Positions 1 through 11,710 of a DNA stretch of 64,000 nucleotides are shown here, piece after piece. Location: contig JAPONQ010000042.1 in assembly GCA_026713865.1 (NCBI GenBank), forward strand, positions 1 through 64,000, written 5' to 3'. This DNA comes from Chloroflexota bacterium. GTDB taxonomy: Bacteria > Chloroflexota > Dehalococcoidia > UBA2979. Position numbers and translations under genes: made by a program. The notes under the pieces were generated by a model that ran no database searches, was not told the DNA's origin, and saw nothing but the letters and a program-made list of their open reading frames with translations. Positions within the stretch are counted from its first letter, which is position 1, and every line of letters begins with the position of its first letter.

Positions 1-456
1 CGGGGAGGGGCTGGAAACGGCCATCAGCATGGTGCGTGGAGTTGGGCGCCGCCGGGAAACCGGCTCGGGCTACGCGCCACGACCTACGGTTCGGACCGCG
101 CCAGCCCCTTACCCAACCCACCCTCGACAACTCCTCTTCCTTCGCTCGGGGAGGTCATGTTCGCCCGAGCGTAGTCACTGGATCGGTCGGGGGTGGGGCC
201 AGATCAGAGGATCAAAACGGCTCCAGGTGGGGCCAAATCAGACTAGCGTTCCCACTCACACGACGGCCGCTTCGCGCTCCTACGCGCGCTCCAACCACCG
301 CGTCGGTGGATCCGGGGTTAAGGACCCGCTTCGCGCCTCCGACGACTTCACGCGTCGCAGACGACGCAGCTGATAGGGGCTCTGGCGGCGGTCGGCGGAT
401 GCCAGGCATAACGCGCGGAGGGGGCGGGCCCGCGCAGAGGTGCAGGGCGCCTTCTC
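1..456. other. Gene-poor left edge
   Basis: No reading frame here looks protein-like. The open frames are rich in Arg, Pro and Ser, as expected of chance frames in GC-rich DNA. The only structure I see is a pair of near-identical 17-bp repeats at 192-208 and 226-242, listed separately. The stretch lies downstream of the aroA stop at 457. Confidence 0.5.
192..242. repeat. Repeat pair resembling an IS21-family terminus
   Basis: Two 17-bp copies of GGTGGGGCCARATCAGA, with one mismatch between them, start 34 bp apart (192-208 and 226-242). IS21-family elements carry closely spaced multiple terminal repeats of this general kind, and the sequence style resembles such ends from memory. No transposase gene is visible within the window, so this would be an end or remnant of an element lying to the left. 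A chance or regulatory repeat is also possible. Confidence 0.35.
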
Positions 457-1748
457 TCAGGTGACAGATGCGATCCTTCCGAGTTCCCCGAAGAAGGAGG
501 GAAAGGTCTTCGCAACGCAGCCGGGGTTGGCGATCGCGACGCCGGGGACGCGCAAGCCGATCAGGGCGAAGCTCATCGCGATGCGGTGGTCATCGTAGGT
601 GTCGACGACGGTCGGTCGCGGCAGACCCGGGTAGACGGTGACGCTGTCCCACTCGGCCTCCACGCGGATCCCCATCTTCCGCAGCTCAGTTGCCGCCGCC
701 ACCGGCCGATCGCTCTCCTCGTAGTGGGTCTGCGCGATGCCGCGGATCGTCACCGCTCCGTCGGCGAACGGCGCGATCGCCATGAGCGTGGTGGCGACAT
801 CGCCCATCTGCGTGAAGTCGGCATCGCCGGCGTGAAGCTGCGCGGGACCCCATACGTCGATAGCGTCCCGTTTCCGGGAGACCGTGCATCCCATCTCCTC
901 CAGCACGTCGAGCAGGCCCAAGTTCCCCTGAGCGGAGTCAGTCCCGAGGCCGGGCACCCTCACATGGCCACCGGTCACGGCCGCGGCGGCGAAGAAGTAG
1001 GAAGCGCCCGACGCGTCCGGCTCGATCCCGTATGCACGGCCCCGGTAGCGTTGCCCTGCGGGGATCCGGAAGCGGCGGTCGCCTTCGCGCTCGACATGCA
1101 CCCCGAACGTCTCCATCGCGTCCAGGGTGAGGCCGATGTACGGCGCCGACACCAGCTCGCCCTCAACCTCGAGCGAGACGTCTCGCCGCGCATAGGGAGC
1201 CGCCATCAGGAGCGCGCTCAGGAACTGGCTCGAGATGTTCCCCTGCACGCGTGCACGTCCCCCGGAATACCGCCGGCCCGGATATCGACCGGGGGGCGCC
1301 CGTTTGCGAGGCGGGCGCTGGCGTCGACGCCGAGTTGCCGCAGCGCATCGAGGAGGGGCTCGATCGGTCGCTCTCGCATGCGCGGGGATCCGTCCACCGA
1401 GAAGACGCCCTCGCCGATCGCCAGGGCAGCGGTCAGGAATCGCGCCGCCGTGCCGGCATTCCCGACGGAGAGTGCCGCGCCGCGAGACGGGAACGCGCCG
1501 CCACACCCCTCCACCTCGTATCGCCTCAGGTGCTGGTCGGCCCTGATCCGGGTGCCGAGCTGCGTCAGCGCCTGGTGCATGTAGCGTGTGTCGTCGGAGA
1601 AGAGCGCCCTGGTGAGCTCCGAACGGCCCTCCCCGAGCGCGGCGAGCAGGAGGGCACGGTTGCTGTAGCTCTTCGATCCCGGAAGATCGATTTCGGCTTC
1701 GACGCTTGCCGCCGGGGAGATCGTTATCGCGTCGACGGTGTCCTCCAC
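457..1748 (-). pseudogene. aroA: EPSP synthase (3-phosphoshikimate 1-carboxyvinyltransferase), frameshifted
   Basis: AroA transfers enolpyruvate from PEP to shikimate-3-phosphate in the shikimate pathway. The N-terminal part (1748 down to about 1250) has the family signature LPGSKSYSNRALLLAAL and RMRERPIEPL. The C-terminal part (about 1250 down to 457) resumes in another frame with GNISSQFLSALL, then DDHRIAM and a GCVAKTFPSFF end. Together they make one normal-length enzyme of about 430 residues. The frame is lost at about 1245-1254, inside the palindrome TGCACGCGTGCA (1244-1255). The start is uncertain: GTG at 1748 fits the family, while ATG codons at 1796 and 1844 give longer N-termini. Either the gene is truly broken or there is a one-base sequence error. 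Everything on both sides of the shift looks intact, which favours an error or a very recent mutation. Confidence 0.85.
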
Positions 1749-1973
1749 GTCCCCGGAGCGTTCTCGCCCGATCCTAGCGCGCGGGTTCACGACCATCCTG
1801 CGGGTCTTGCTGAGCACGCTGTCGTGGACGCCGCCACCGGTCAACGCCCGGTCGGGGCGACAGCCGGCTCGTCGCTTCGTACGCGTCGTTCCCTGGGTCT
1901 GGTGATGTGTCCTGCAACCGATGCCCTCGGGCCACGTGAGCTCCGCCAGCAGGTCCGCCGCGGGTGCCGCCGA

Positions 1974-2882
1974 TCACTCGATGGGCAGCTCCGGCAGCCC
2001 TAGCTCGCGAATCGCCCATGGAAGAGCGCTGCGGAGGCAGGCGAGCTGCAACTGCCGGCCACGCCTTCCGCTGCCGGCCGGCGGCAGCCCGGCCTGCGAC
2101 GCCCAGTACCCGCTGAACAGCGCCGCGAGCCCTCCCGAGTCCTCGACCATGTCCCACGGGGCGGGGCCTCCCTCCGCATGCAGCGTTGGGAGCCATGACA
2201 TGACGTCGAACACCCCGCTCCCGCGCCCGCACCAGTTCCAGTCGACGAGCATCACGCGACTGGACGAACCGCCGGTGACGAAGCAGAGGTTGTCGCTGCG
2301 CAGATCGAAGTGAACGAGCGAGTCGCCCCCCAGTTGTGACGATCGGGCCGACTCGATGAGGGTTGGAAGGCACCTGCGCAGCCACCTCTCATCGGCCAGC
2401 TCAAGGCCAAGGAACGGCGCGGGATCCTCGCTTACGCGAAGCCACCCGGAGAGGTGTCCCCGCTCTCTTTCCTCGATGTCCTCCGCCCACGCCGGTGGTG
2501 GCGTCCGCGCGACGGCATCCGCGGCGGATCGGACCAGGGCGATCTGCTCGGGGTGCCACGGAGGTGGCCACTCGGCGTAACTCAGGTCCTCCAGGACAAG
2601 CAGGGGATGACGACCGTCGTCGTCCCAGCCGAGCAGCTCCGGCATGAACGGCGCGGCGATGTCCCGGTAGGCGCGGTATTCACGGCGGAGCCAGGTCGCG
2701 ACCGCGGAACGCGGCGTGTCTTCGCCGCTCTTGGCGAAGACACGTCGGCCGTCCGCGAGGACCAGGGACCACCGCGCGGCCGGGGTGTAGCCCCGCGGCG
2801 CGGGACGTCCGGATTCGATCGCCGAGCCCATGAGCCTCGCGACGCGTCGTGACAACCAGGAAGGCGGGGCACTCTCGTTCAC
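1974..2882 (-). CDS. Aminoglycoside-phosphotransferase-fold kinase
   Basis: A 302-residue protein of the APH/choline-kinase-like fold. The catalytic loop reads HFDLRSDNLCF (the HxDxxxxN pattern) and is followed about 15 residues later by the Mg-binding segment VDWNWCGRGSGVFDV, which replaces the DFG of protein kinases. The substrate cannot be read from sequence, since the family covers antibiotic, homoserine, choline and fructosamine kinases. The start is GTG at 2882. It lies downstream of and co-oriented with a second APH-fold gene (125 bp gap) and upstream of aroA. Confidence 0.7.
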   Translation of the reverse strand: MNESAPPSWLSRRVARLMGSAIESGRPAPRGYTPAARWSLVLADGRRVFAKSGEDTPRSAVATWLRREYRAYRDIAAPFMPELLGWDDDGRHPLLVLEDLSYAEWPPPWHPEQIALVRSAADAVARTPPPAWAEDIEERERGHLSGWLRVSEDPAPFLGLELADERWLRRCLPTLIESARSSQLGGDSLVHFDLRSDNLCFVTGGSSSRVMLVDWNWCGRGSGVFDVMSWLPTLHAEGGPAPWDMVEDSGGLAALFSGYWASQAGLPPAGSGRRGRQLQLACLRSALPWAIRELGLPELPIE

Positions 2883-3007
2883 CGGAGGATCCTACAGGCG
2901 CCGTTCGTGCTGGGACGCGCACGCAGGATGGGTGAGCGCCGCCGGATACGCGACGGTTCTCAGCGACGGCCCGCCCGGCGGGGGGGCGCTCCCGGGCCGG
3001 GCGGTCG

Positions 3008-4117
3008 CTACGCCAGGATCCGTCGCAGCGCCGCACCCTGGGCCTCCGTCTCCCGCATGTACTGGAGGTCCCGGCGGATGGCAGTCGCGGGGTCCTCGCC
3101 ATTCGCCTCTCGCATCCGGCAGATGGCGGCGAACGGTGCCTCCGAGAGCTCGGCGAGAGCCGGCATGGCAGCGAGTTCCTCGCGGGCGATGTCCCTGCGC
3201 TCCCGGTACCCGTCGAGGAACCCGCGCGCGAAGAGCGGGCGCAGCACGCGGGAACCCCGGCGCTTGCGCCCGAAGCTGAGAACTCCGCGGACGATGTCAG
3301 AGGCTCGTGGGCCACGTTCCAGCTTGTCGAAGTCAAGCAACGCGGCCATGGTGTCACCCCTGAAGAGTGTGTTGCGCCCGTGGTAGTCGTTGTGCAGCCA
3401 GCCAGTCGGAAGCGCATCGAGGCGCCCGGCAGGGAACGGCACCGCGATCACCTCGAGCCGTCGCCGGAAATCCCGCAGGTTACGTTCCAGCGACCCGTCG
3501 CCGAACGCGGCGCGGAGTTCATCTACCACCTCTCGCGGCGCCGCGACGAAGCGACGCACCTCGTCCTCCAGCAGGGAGGCCGTGACGACGCCTGTGAAGC
3601 GATCGGCCAGGTCGTGGAACTCGGCGAGGCGACGTCCCGCTTCCCGTGCTTGGTCGAGCCGCGAGAAGTCGAAGTGCTCGCCGTCGACGAGCTCGAAGAG
3701 GGTCCACGGGCGGCCTTCCGCGTCCAGCACGACGGGAGCGGCAGTTCTCGAGTCGACGACGGGTGCGGTTGGGAAGCCACGCGCCTCGAGGTGCCGCTGG
3801 AAGCGGATCTGGAAGCGCACGCGCTCGGGATCGCGATTTCGCCGGTGCCGCCGCAGGACGAACCGGCGCCCACCGGCATCGACGATGCGCAGGTTGTCGT
3901 TGCGGGTACTCGCGTCGAACGCCCCGACCAGTTGCGGTCGGTCGAGTGCGTAGAGGCGAGTACGGGGCCGAGGGTGGCTGGTGCTTCCACGGTCTCTCGA
4001 TGTTAGGGCCTGCGACCGGGGGAGCGGGCTGGTGAGGCTGCTGCGCTTCTTCCAGTACCCCCGGGAGTTCGCCGAACGGTGCGAACTGCCGACGCTCGGG
4101 AGCACTACGCGCGACAT
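3008..4117 (-). CDS. Aminoglycoside-phosphotransferase-fold kinase, ThrB/Srk-like
   Basis: The catalytic loop HNDYHGRN and the metal-binding LLDFDKLERGPRASDI mark an APH-fold small-molecule kinase. The type resembles homoserine kinase II or stress-response kinases, but the substrate is unknown. The first 50-55 residues are low-complexity (Ser/Arg/Pro) and do not resemble the family, whose homology starts near LYALDRPQLVGAF. The true start is probably downstream of the ATG/GTG used here, but no clear alternative with a ribosome site is visible. It precedes the other APH gene and is probably co-transcribed with it. The two show little similarity outside the motifs, so a recent tandem duplication is unlikely. 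Confidence 0.65.
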   Translation of the reverse strand: MSRVVLPSVGSSHRSANSRGYWKKRSSLTSPLPRSQALTSRDRGSTSHPRPRTRLYALDRPQLVGAFDASTRNDNLRIVDAGGRRFVLRRHRRNRDPERVRFQIRFQRHLEARGFPTAPVVDSRTAAPVVLDAEGRPWTLFELVDGEHFDFSRLDQAREAGRRLAEFHDLADRFTGVVTASLLEDEVRRFVAAPREVVDELRAAFGDGSLERNLRDFRRRLEVIAVPFPAGRLDALPTGWLHNDYHGRNTLFRGDTMAALLDFDKLERGPRASDIVRGVLSFGRKRRGSRVLRPLFARGFLDGYRERRDIAREELAAMPALAELSEAPFAAICRMREANGEDPATAIRRDLQYMRETEAQGAALRRILA

Positions 4118-4201
4118 CGTGCTGGCTGTCTTGCCGGAGATACCCGCGAGCGCCTACGACCCGCTCTGCGGGGGACCTCAAGGACCGGCGTCTGGGCTAA
4201 A

Positions 4202-4213
4202 GAACACGCGTTC
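4202..4213. promoter_or_regulatory. LexA/SOS-like palindrome upstream of the nuclease-like gene
   Basis: GAACACGCGTTC matches the Gram-positive/actinobacterial SOS-box pattern GAAC-N4-GTTC, with perfect 5-bp arms when flanking A and T are included. It sits about 100 bp before the start at 4316 and immediately before a TAGACT hexamer (4217-4222) that could be a -10 element. No good -35 is seen. A chance match is quite possible in a window of this size. Confidence 0.3.
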
Positions 4214-4315
4214 TATTAGACTATCGACAGACCGACCGGACTGCTTCCCCGCCGGTGTCTACAGCACCCTTGCTCTCCGCTCGCGAGCGCCGGGGAATGC
4301 GAGAGGTGGGTGGAC

Positions 4316-6058
4316 ATGGCCAAGAAGCGGCGTAAGAGCCGTCGGGGTTCGCGCCGCGTGCAGCGCCTCCGCGGGCAAACCACTCAAGCAATTCGCGCAA
4401 CAGCCCCCAAGGAGTCGGTGGGGACACTGCTTGGGAAGCACGTCATTACGTATGGAGAAAAGAAGGAGCCCTACAAGCTTCAGCGATGGGACGTACCGGG
4501 CGGACGCTTACTGACCTGCGACCCCGGCAAAGTCTTCGAGGCACGGGTTGAGCCGTACTCGCTCGACTCGATAGCCAATGCCGCGGCGGTGATCACGCGA
4601 ATCCGTGCCCGAGACGAGAACGCGTTCGTTGGGCAGTTGCGCGACGCGGGTGTCACCCCCGCAACGTTCCATCCGCACACCATCCGTCGAGTCGTGACGC
4701 AGGCGATCGCCGGACGCGAGCTCCCAGACACCGCAACCGGCACGATGGCATCACAAGCCTTCCTGAGCGCCGAGAGGGTGCTCATGGACATCATCTCCGT
4801 AGCCGACCGGCTGCCCGCAGGTGCCGATCCGCGTGACCGGTGGTCGATGGCTATGCGACTCCTCCAGCACCAATACGTCGATCATCTGGGCTACGGAGCC
4901 TACGTTCGGGAACTCTGGCTCAACTTGCGCGTGGTGGAACGGGCAGCTGAGCTTTGCGTCGACCTCGAAGACGCGTATCGCCGCAGATTCGGGCTCACGT
5001 ACTCCGAGTTCGCCATGTTGTCCTTCGCCGCATACGCGACCGTGATCGGTGACGACTCCACCGGCGTCCTCGACAGCGAAACGTGGCTCTCGCCGCGGTC
5101 GGCGTTCTCCGTCCGCCCGGAGGCATTGTCCGCGTTCTTTGAAGTGGCAAGCTCGGACTATGCCGCGGTCAAGGTTTGGGCGAGGGATCCGGCCGTTTCT
5201 GAGGCAGGCTTTGAGGGGTACGCCCTCTCGCCCCTCGTTCATTGGCCCTTGATCAAACGGACCGATGGCCGCTATGTGGCGCCAGTAGCCCGCGACCTTC
5301 TCGTGCGACCGACCAGAGGCTTCCCGATCGATGTTCGGGAGGCAGTCCAGTCCGAGAGCCAACGAGAGGTCGTGAAGCGGGCAATGAGTGAAGTGTATGA
5401 GGACTACGTCGAGAGACTACTCCGTGCGGCCTCCCCGCAGGCAAGAGTCTTCAGGGGCGCGGAGATCCTGCCCGAGGGTCGTCTCAACTGTGATTTCGTC
5501 GTGGTCGACGGTAGGCTCGTTACGCTCGTCGAGGTGAAGGCCGTGCACATCCGCCTGAAGGCGGACATGACCAAGGACTTTGAGCTTCTGCGCTCCGAGT
5601 TTGCAGGGAAGGGGCTCGGGAAGGGGCTCGCCCAAATCAGCGAGTCGGCACGTGCCATTCGAGAGGGTGCGACCGACATTCCCAGGAACTCGATCCTAAC
5701 CGGTCTGCTCGTGGTCCGCGGCGAGCAGGTCTTTCTGAATTCGACCGAGATGCGGATCCTGATGGAGGAACTAGCCTCGGAGCACGCCGACCGTCCTGTC
5801 TTCGTGAAGTACCAGGTTGCGAATGACGAGGGCCTGAGCATGTTGGCGACCGCGGCGGCCGAGCGCGGCGGTCTGGGCACTCTTCTTCGCGACAAGGTGA
5901 AGAACCCAGTGGAATTCGAGGAGGACTTTGAGGAGTTCGCCTCTCGGCGACTCGATGGTGACGGATCCCCGCCGCCGCTTCACGATGAGTTTCACGGCGC
6001 TGTGCGTACGCTTCTAGTGACGCTAGGGGTCCCTCCGGATCACTCGACTAGGGAATGA
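4316..6058 (+). CDS. PD-(D/E)XK nuclease-like protein of unknown family
   Basis: A 580-residue protein starting at ATG 4316, preceded by GAGAGG nine bases upstream; an in-frame GTG lies two codons earlier. The N-terminus is strongly basic (KKRRKSRRGSRR). The middle, about residues 60-340, is alpha-helical in style and unrecognised. Near residues 365-410 comes an acidic helix (YEDYVERLL), then D393 in CDFVVVDG and E406-V-K408 in LVEVKAV. This D...ExK arrangement on adjacent strands is typical of PD-(D/E)XK nucleases. The gene stands alone between convergent minus-strand blocks, and its base and codon use is visibly less GC-biased than its neighbours, suggesting acquisition. A defence or repair nuclease is an inference; no known family is recognised. 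Confidence 0.55.
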   Translation: MAKKRRKSRRGSRRVQRLRGQTTQAIRATAPKESVGTLLGKHVITYGEKKEPYKLQRWDVPGGRLLTCDPGKVFEARVEPYSLDSIANAAAVITRIRARDENAFVGQLRDAGVTPATFHPHTIRRVVTQAIAGRELPDTATGTMASQAFLSAERVLMDIISVADRLPAGADPRDRWSMAMRLLQHQYVDHLGYGAYVRELWLNLRVVERAAELCVDLEDAYRRRFGLTYSEFAMLSFAAYATVIGDDSTGVLDSETWLSPRSAFSVRPEALSAFFEVASSDYAAVKVWARDPAVSEAGFEGYALSPLVHWPLIKRTDGRYVAPVARDLLVRPTRGFPIDVREAVQSESQREVVKRAMSEVYEDYVERLLRAASPQARVFRGAEILPEGRLNCDFVVVDGRLVTLVEVKAVHIRLKADMTKDFELLRSEFAGKGLGKGLAQISESARAIREGATDIPRNSILTGLLVVRGEQVFLNSTEMRILMEELASEHADRPVFVKYQVANDEGLSMLATAAAERGGLGTLLRDKVKNPVEFEEDFEEFASRRLDGDGSPPPLHDEFHGAVRTLLVTLGVPPDHSTRE

Positions 6059-6189
6059 GATTCGGAGACACGAAGTTCGCGAAAGCGACTCCGAAGGAAA
6101 CCGCCGTCGGCCGCAGCCGGGCGGCCCTTGGGCCACGTCCATTCAGACTGCCGCGAGCGAAGCAAGTCCGCAGCAATGCCGCACACGGC

Positions 6190-7050
6190 TCAGCGCGTGC
6201 CGGCCGCCTCCCGCTCCGCGTGGAAGAGAAGCTGGTTCGCGTAGCCGGCGTACGGCCCGAAGGTCCGCAACGCCCACGCGACCAGCTTCTGGTCCGAGGG
6301 CACGCGGCCCCCGAAGTAGCGGTTCCGGAGCGCCCGCCTCACCCACCTGTCGACGGGGAACGCGTCGAGCTTGTCGAGGGCAAAGAGCGCGATGCAGTCG
6401 GCGATCTTGGGACCGATCCCCTCGCAGCCCATGAGCCGGAGCCGGGCCTCACCGTAGTGGACGCTGGGCCCGGCGAGCTCCTCCAGGTCGAGGTGTCCGT
6501 CCGCGATCTCCCGAGCGGCGGCGACGATCTTCCGGTGCTTGTCGAGCCCCAGCCGCACCCCCCCGAGCCCCTCCTCGCCGGCCTCGAGCACGCGCTCCAC
6601 TGAGGGAAAGATGTGGCGCCGGTCGCCGCCGAGCTCGACGGGCTCCCCGAGCGACTTCGCGATCTTCTCGACCGAGGCGCGGGTGCCGGCGACGCTCCTG
6701 TTGGCGGAGCAGATGTAGGAGACGACGCATTCCCAGCGGTCCGGCTGGCGGCGCAGCCGGACACTCCCGTGCTGCGCGTGGAGCTTGCGCAGCGTCTCGT
6801 CCCCCGCCGTCAGCTCCCCCCAGATGGCATCGAGATCGTCGTCGACCCGGAAGTAGGAGCCGAGCAGGGAATCGAGATTCCTGTCGGCGCGGTACTCGAG
6901 TCCGCCGTCGATGTGGCGGACGTGGACCAGGTGCCCGCCGAGCACGCCGGAGTGCCAGCAGCCCGCCCGGGGGAGCCAGCGGAAGTCCTGCTCCCCGTTG
7001 AGCGTTGCCGCGAGGTCGAAGGACGCGTCGATCGCGAGCCGTCGTGTCAC
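6190..7050 (-). CDS. 8-oxoguanine DNA glycosylase, OGG1-type
   Basis: Base-excision repair enzyme that excises 8-oxoguanine opposite C and nicks the abasic site. The 286-residue protein has an N-terminal OGG-type beta domain followed by the HhH-GPD core (MGCEGIGPKIADCIALF...FPVDRWVRR). The presumed catalytic Lys215 and Asp234 are 19 residues apart, exactly as Lys249/Asp268 in human OGG1. I chose GTG at 7050 because it is preceded by GGAGG at 7-base spacing and sits just before the conserved N-terminus. A longer frame to 7164 would overlap the upstream gene with unrelated sequence. It is probably the last gene of the minus-strand set that includes the type I RM genes. Confidence 0.85.
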   Translation of the reverse strand: MTRRLAIDASFDLAATLNGEQDFRWLPRAGCWHSGVLGGHLVHVRHIDGGLEYRADRNLDSLLGSYFRVDDDLDAIWGELTAGDETLRKLHAQHGSVRLRRQPDRWECVVSYICSANRSVAGTRASVEKIAKSLGEPVELGGDRRHIFPSVERVLEAGEEGLGGVRLGLDKHRKIVAAAREIADGHLDLEELAGPSVHYGEARLRLMGCEGIGPKIADCIALFALDKLDAFPVDRWVRRALRNRYFGGRVPSDQKLVAWALRTFGPYAGYANQLLFHAEREAAGTR

Positions 7051-7129
7051 CGTGCGGCCTCCGGATCCCGCGACGCCGTCTGGCCTTCCTTCAGCATCCG
7101 ATGGGGCGTCCAGCGCCGCCTTCGCCGGT

Positions 7130-7804
7130 TCAGCGCCCATCCGCGGGCTGCCTCTCCCCGCCACGGTACGAGCGACACTCGAATCCGTCCGTGCTCCAAC
7201 CGGCGAGCAGCCACCAGCCCTCGGCGCCGCTCTCGGCGGCGCGGAGCCGTGACTCGATCAGCTCCCACCCATCGCCGATCACGCTGCGGTTCCACACCAT
7301 CACGCGGATGTCGGCGCGTGCGCAGAGCAGCCTGTGGAGGTCGGTGAGCAGGTGCCACCGGGGCCACGATGGGTTGAGTTCGCTCTCGAGCGCCAGGACC
7401 AGGCGGGTGAAGGGCGGCACGTGACGGGCGGTCTGGAGGTCGCTCGCGTACTCGGTGTACTCGCCGCCGAACTGCGCCCACGCCACGTCGTACTGGAACT
7501 CGCGGAAGGGAGACTGCTCCTCTCCCAGCCAGAGGTGCGCCGACCTCGCGGCGAGTGCATCCTCCGCGACGCGGCCGGCCTCTTTGGGGAGGCCGTTCGC
7601 GAGGGGATACAGTCCGGGGACGCCGAGCTCGAATGCGAGCCTCCAGATCTGGAACTTCAGCGCCTGCGTCGCCTTCCCCCGCAGCGCCCATTCGCCGTGC
7701 GCCCGGTCCAGAGCCTGCTCGAGGCGCCCGATCAGCGCGGGCATGTCGGGCAGGGCGGCCGCGTACCCGACGGGGCTGTCCCGCTCATCTGGCGTGGTAC
7801 CCAT
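7130..7804 (-). CDS. Hypothetical protein, possible restriction-endonuclease-like fold
   Basis: A 224-residue protein of unrecognised family. The start is taken as ATG 7804 behind a purine-rich AGAGGGGGA. The central part reads FQYDVAWAQF and, about 40 residues later, LVLALESEL, then a helix containing LHRLLCARADIRVMVWN. An Asp strand, an ExE strand and a helix in this order are reminiscent of divergent PD-(D/E)XK folds, but the Lys is missing and I would not assign activity. It lies between hsdR (161 bp gap) and the OGG gene on the same strand. Confidence 0.5.
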   Translation of the reverse strand: MGTTPDERDSPVGYAAALPDMPALIGRLEQALDRAHGEWALRGKATQALKFQIWRLAFELGVPGLYPLANGLPKEAGRVAEDALAARSAHLWLGEEQSPFREFQYDVAWAQFGGEYTEYASDLQTARHVPPFTRLVLALESELNPSWPRWHLLTDLHRLLCARADIRVMVWNRSVIGDGWELIESRLRAAESGAEGWWLLAGWSTDGFECRSYRGGERQPADGR

Positions 7805-7964
7805 GCGATGCCGTCCCCCTCTCGACCGGTTGCGGATCCGCGAGCCCGACATGGGCCAACGCGACGAACTCGGGCCCGGATGCCGCAACGGGCGTTCGAC
7901 GGCGGATCGGGGGCGTGGGCCCGCATCTCGCCGACCGTCGTTCTCACAGGCGGCGCCCCACGCG

Positions 7965-11102
<3,138 letters not shown>

Positions 11103-11108
11103 GCGGCC

Positions 11109-11317
11109 CTACGCCCGCATCAGGCGTTCAGACCGGAGGTCCGGGACGGATTCCTTCAAGTTGCGCGCTGTTTCGATCCAGGCGTCGATCACTTGCTCGA
11201 CGCTCTGCGCAGTGGCTGCAGTGACCTCACTGTGGGCGCTGCAGCCGGGAGGCTCGGGCAGGCGACGGAGGTGTCGCCCTCGCTGCTCCGGTAGCTGACG
11301 ACTTCGTACTTGTGCAT
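11109..11317 (-). pseudogene. hicB: HicB-family antitoxin, frameshifted remnant
   Basis: From ATG 11317 the frame reads MHKYEVVSYRSSEGDTSVA. It then needs a shift near 11255 to continue PEPPGCSAHSEVTAATAQ, then a DAWIETARNL helix, VPDLRSERLMRA and stop at 11109. This matches the short partial-RNase-H antitoxin fold of HicB (MHKYEVV..., PELPGC.AHG, ALW.ETAREFG..IPEP..RRL). Unshifted translation turns into unrelated Pro/Ser-rich sequence. No HicA toxin is recognisable next to it. The stop lies 7 bp before hsdR, so this was probably a gene inserted between hsdS and hsdR that is now decaying. A sequence error is the alternative. Confidence 0.6.
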
Positions 11318-11710
11318 CCAGCTCCTCACCTGGGGGTCCTGTAGACGCGCTCGGTGAAGCCGAGGGGCTGTCAGTCGAACGTGATCTCGGTCGCCATCGA
11401 CGTAACGGAGGTGCCGTTGCTTACGGTCCTCGACGGCGGGCCGCTCTCGCTCCGCCTCCGCAACTCTAGCTCGATACTCGCGATTTGCGGCATCGACGGC
11501 AAGGATGAACGTGTCATGGTGATAGTCCTTAACCTCTTCGATCATTGTGCCCTCAGGAAGGACCTTGTCGCCGCGAACTCGTCCTATGCGCGGAGATACA
11601 TTGGCGTGTCCCGCGAAGAGGCCGTCCCATGCTACCGGGGCGTGGCCGATAGCCGAAGCGGACGTTATACAAGGTGCTGCTAAGCGCTGTGGGGGATCTC
11701 GATGGTATTC
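11318..11710 (-). other. Degenerate stretch between hsdS and the HicB remnant
   Basis: No intact gene is present. On the minus strand, starting in frame right after the hsdS stop, the translation contains a protein-like segment (WDGLFAGHANVSPRIGRVRG, then VLPEGTMIEEVKDYHHDTF, ILAVDAANREYRARVAEAE). It lacks a usable upstream start and loses its character around 11450. A neighbouring frame then reads NGTSVTSMATEITFD before a stop. This looks like a small gene broken by a frameshift. I recognise no family. Confidence 0.35.

Noticed and set aside
3523-3990. Overlapping minus-strand frame within the second APH gene
   Set aside because: Its Ser/Arg/Thr-rich composition and lack of motifs mark it as an out-of-frame shadow of the kinase gene.
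6063-6110. Possible left attachment site resembling the tRNA 3' end (ggagacacgaag region)
   Set aside because: Only a few bases match the tRNA-Pro 3' sequence, no better than chance.
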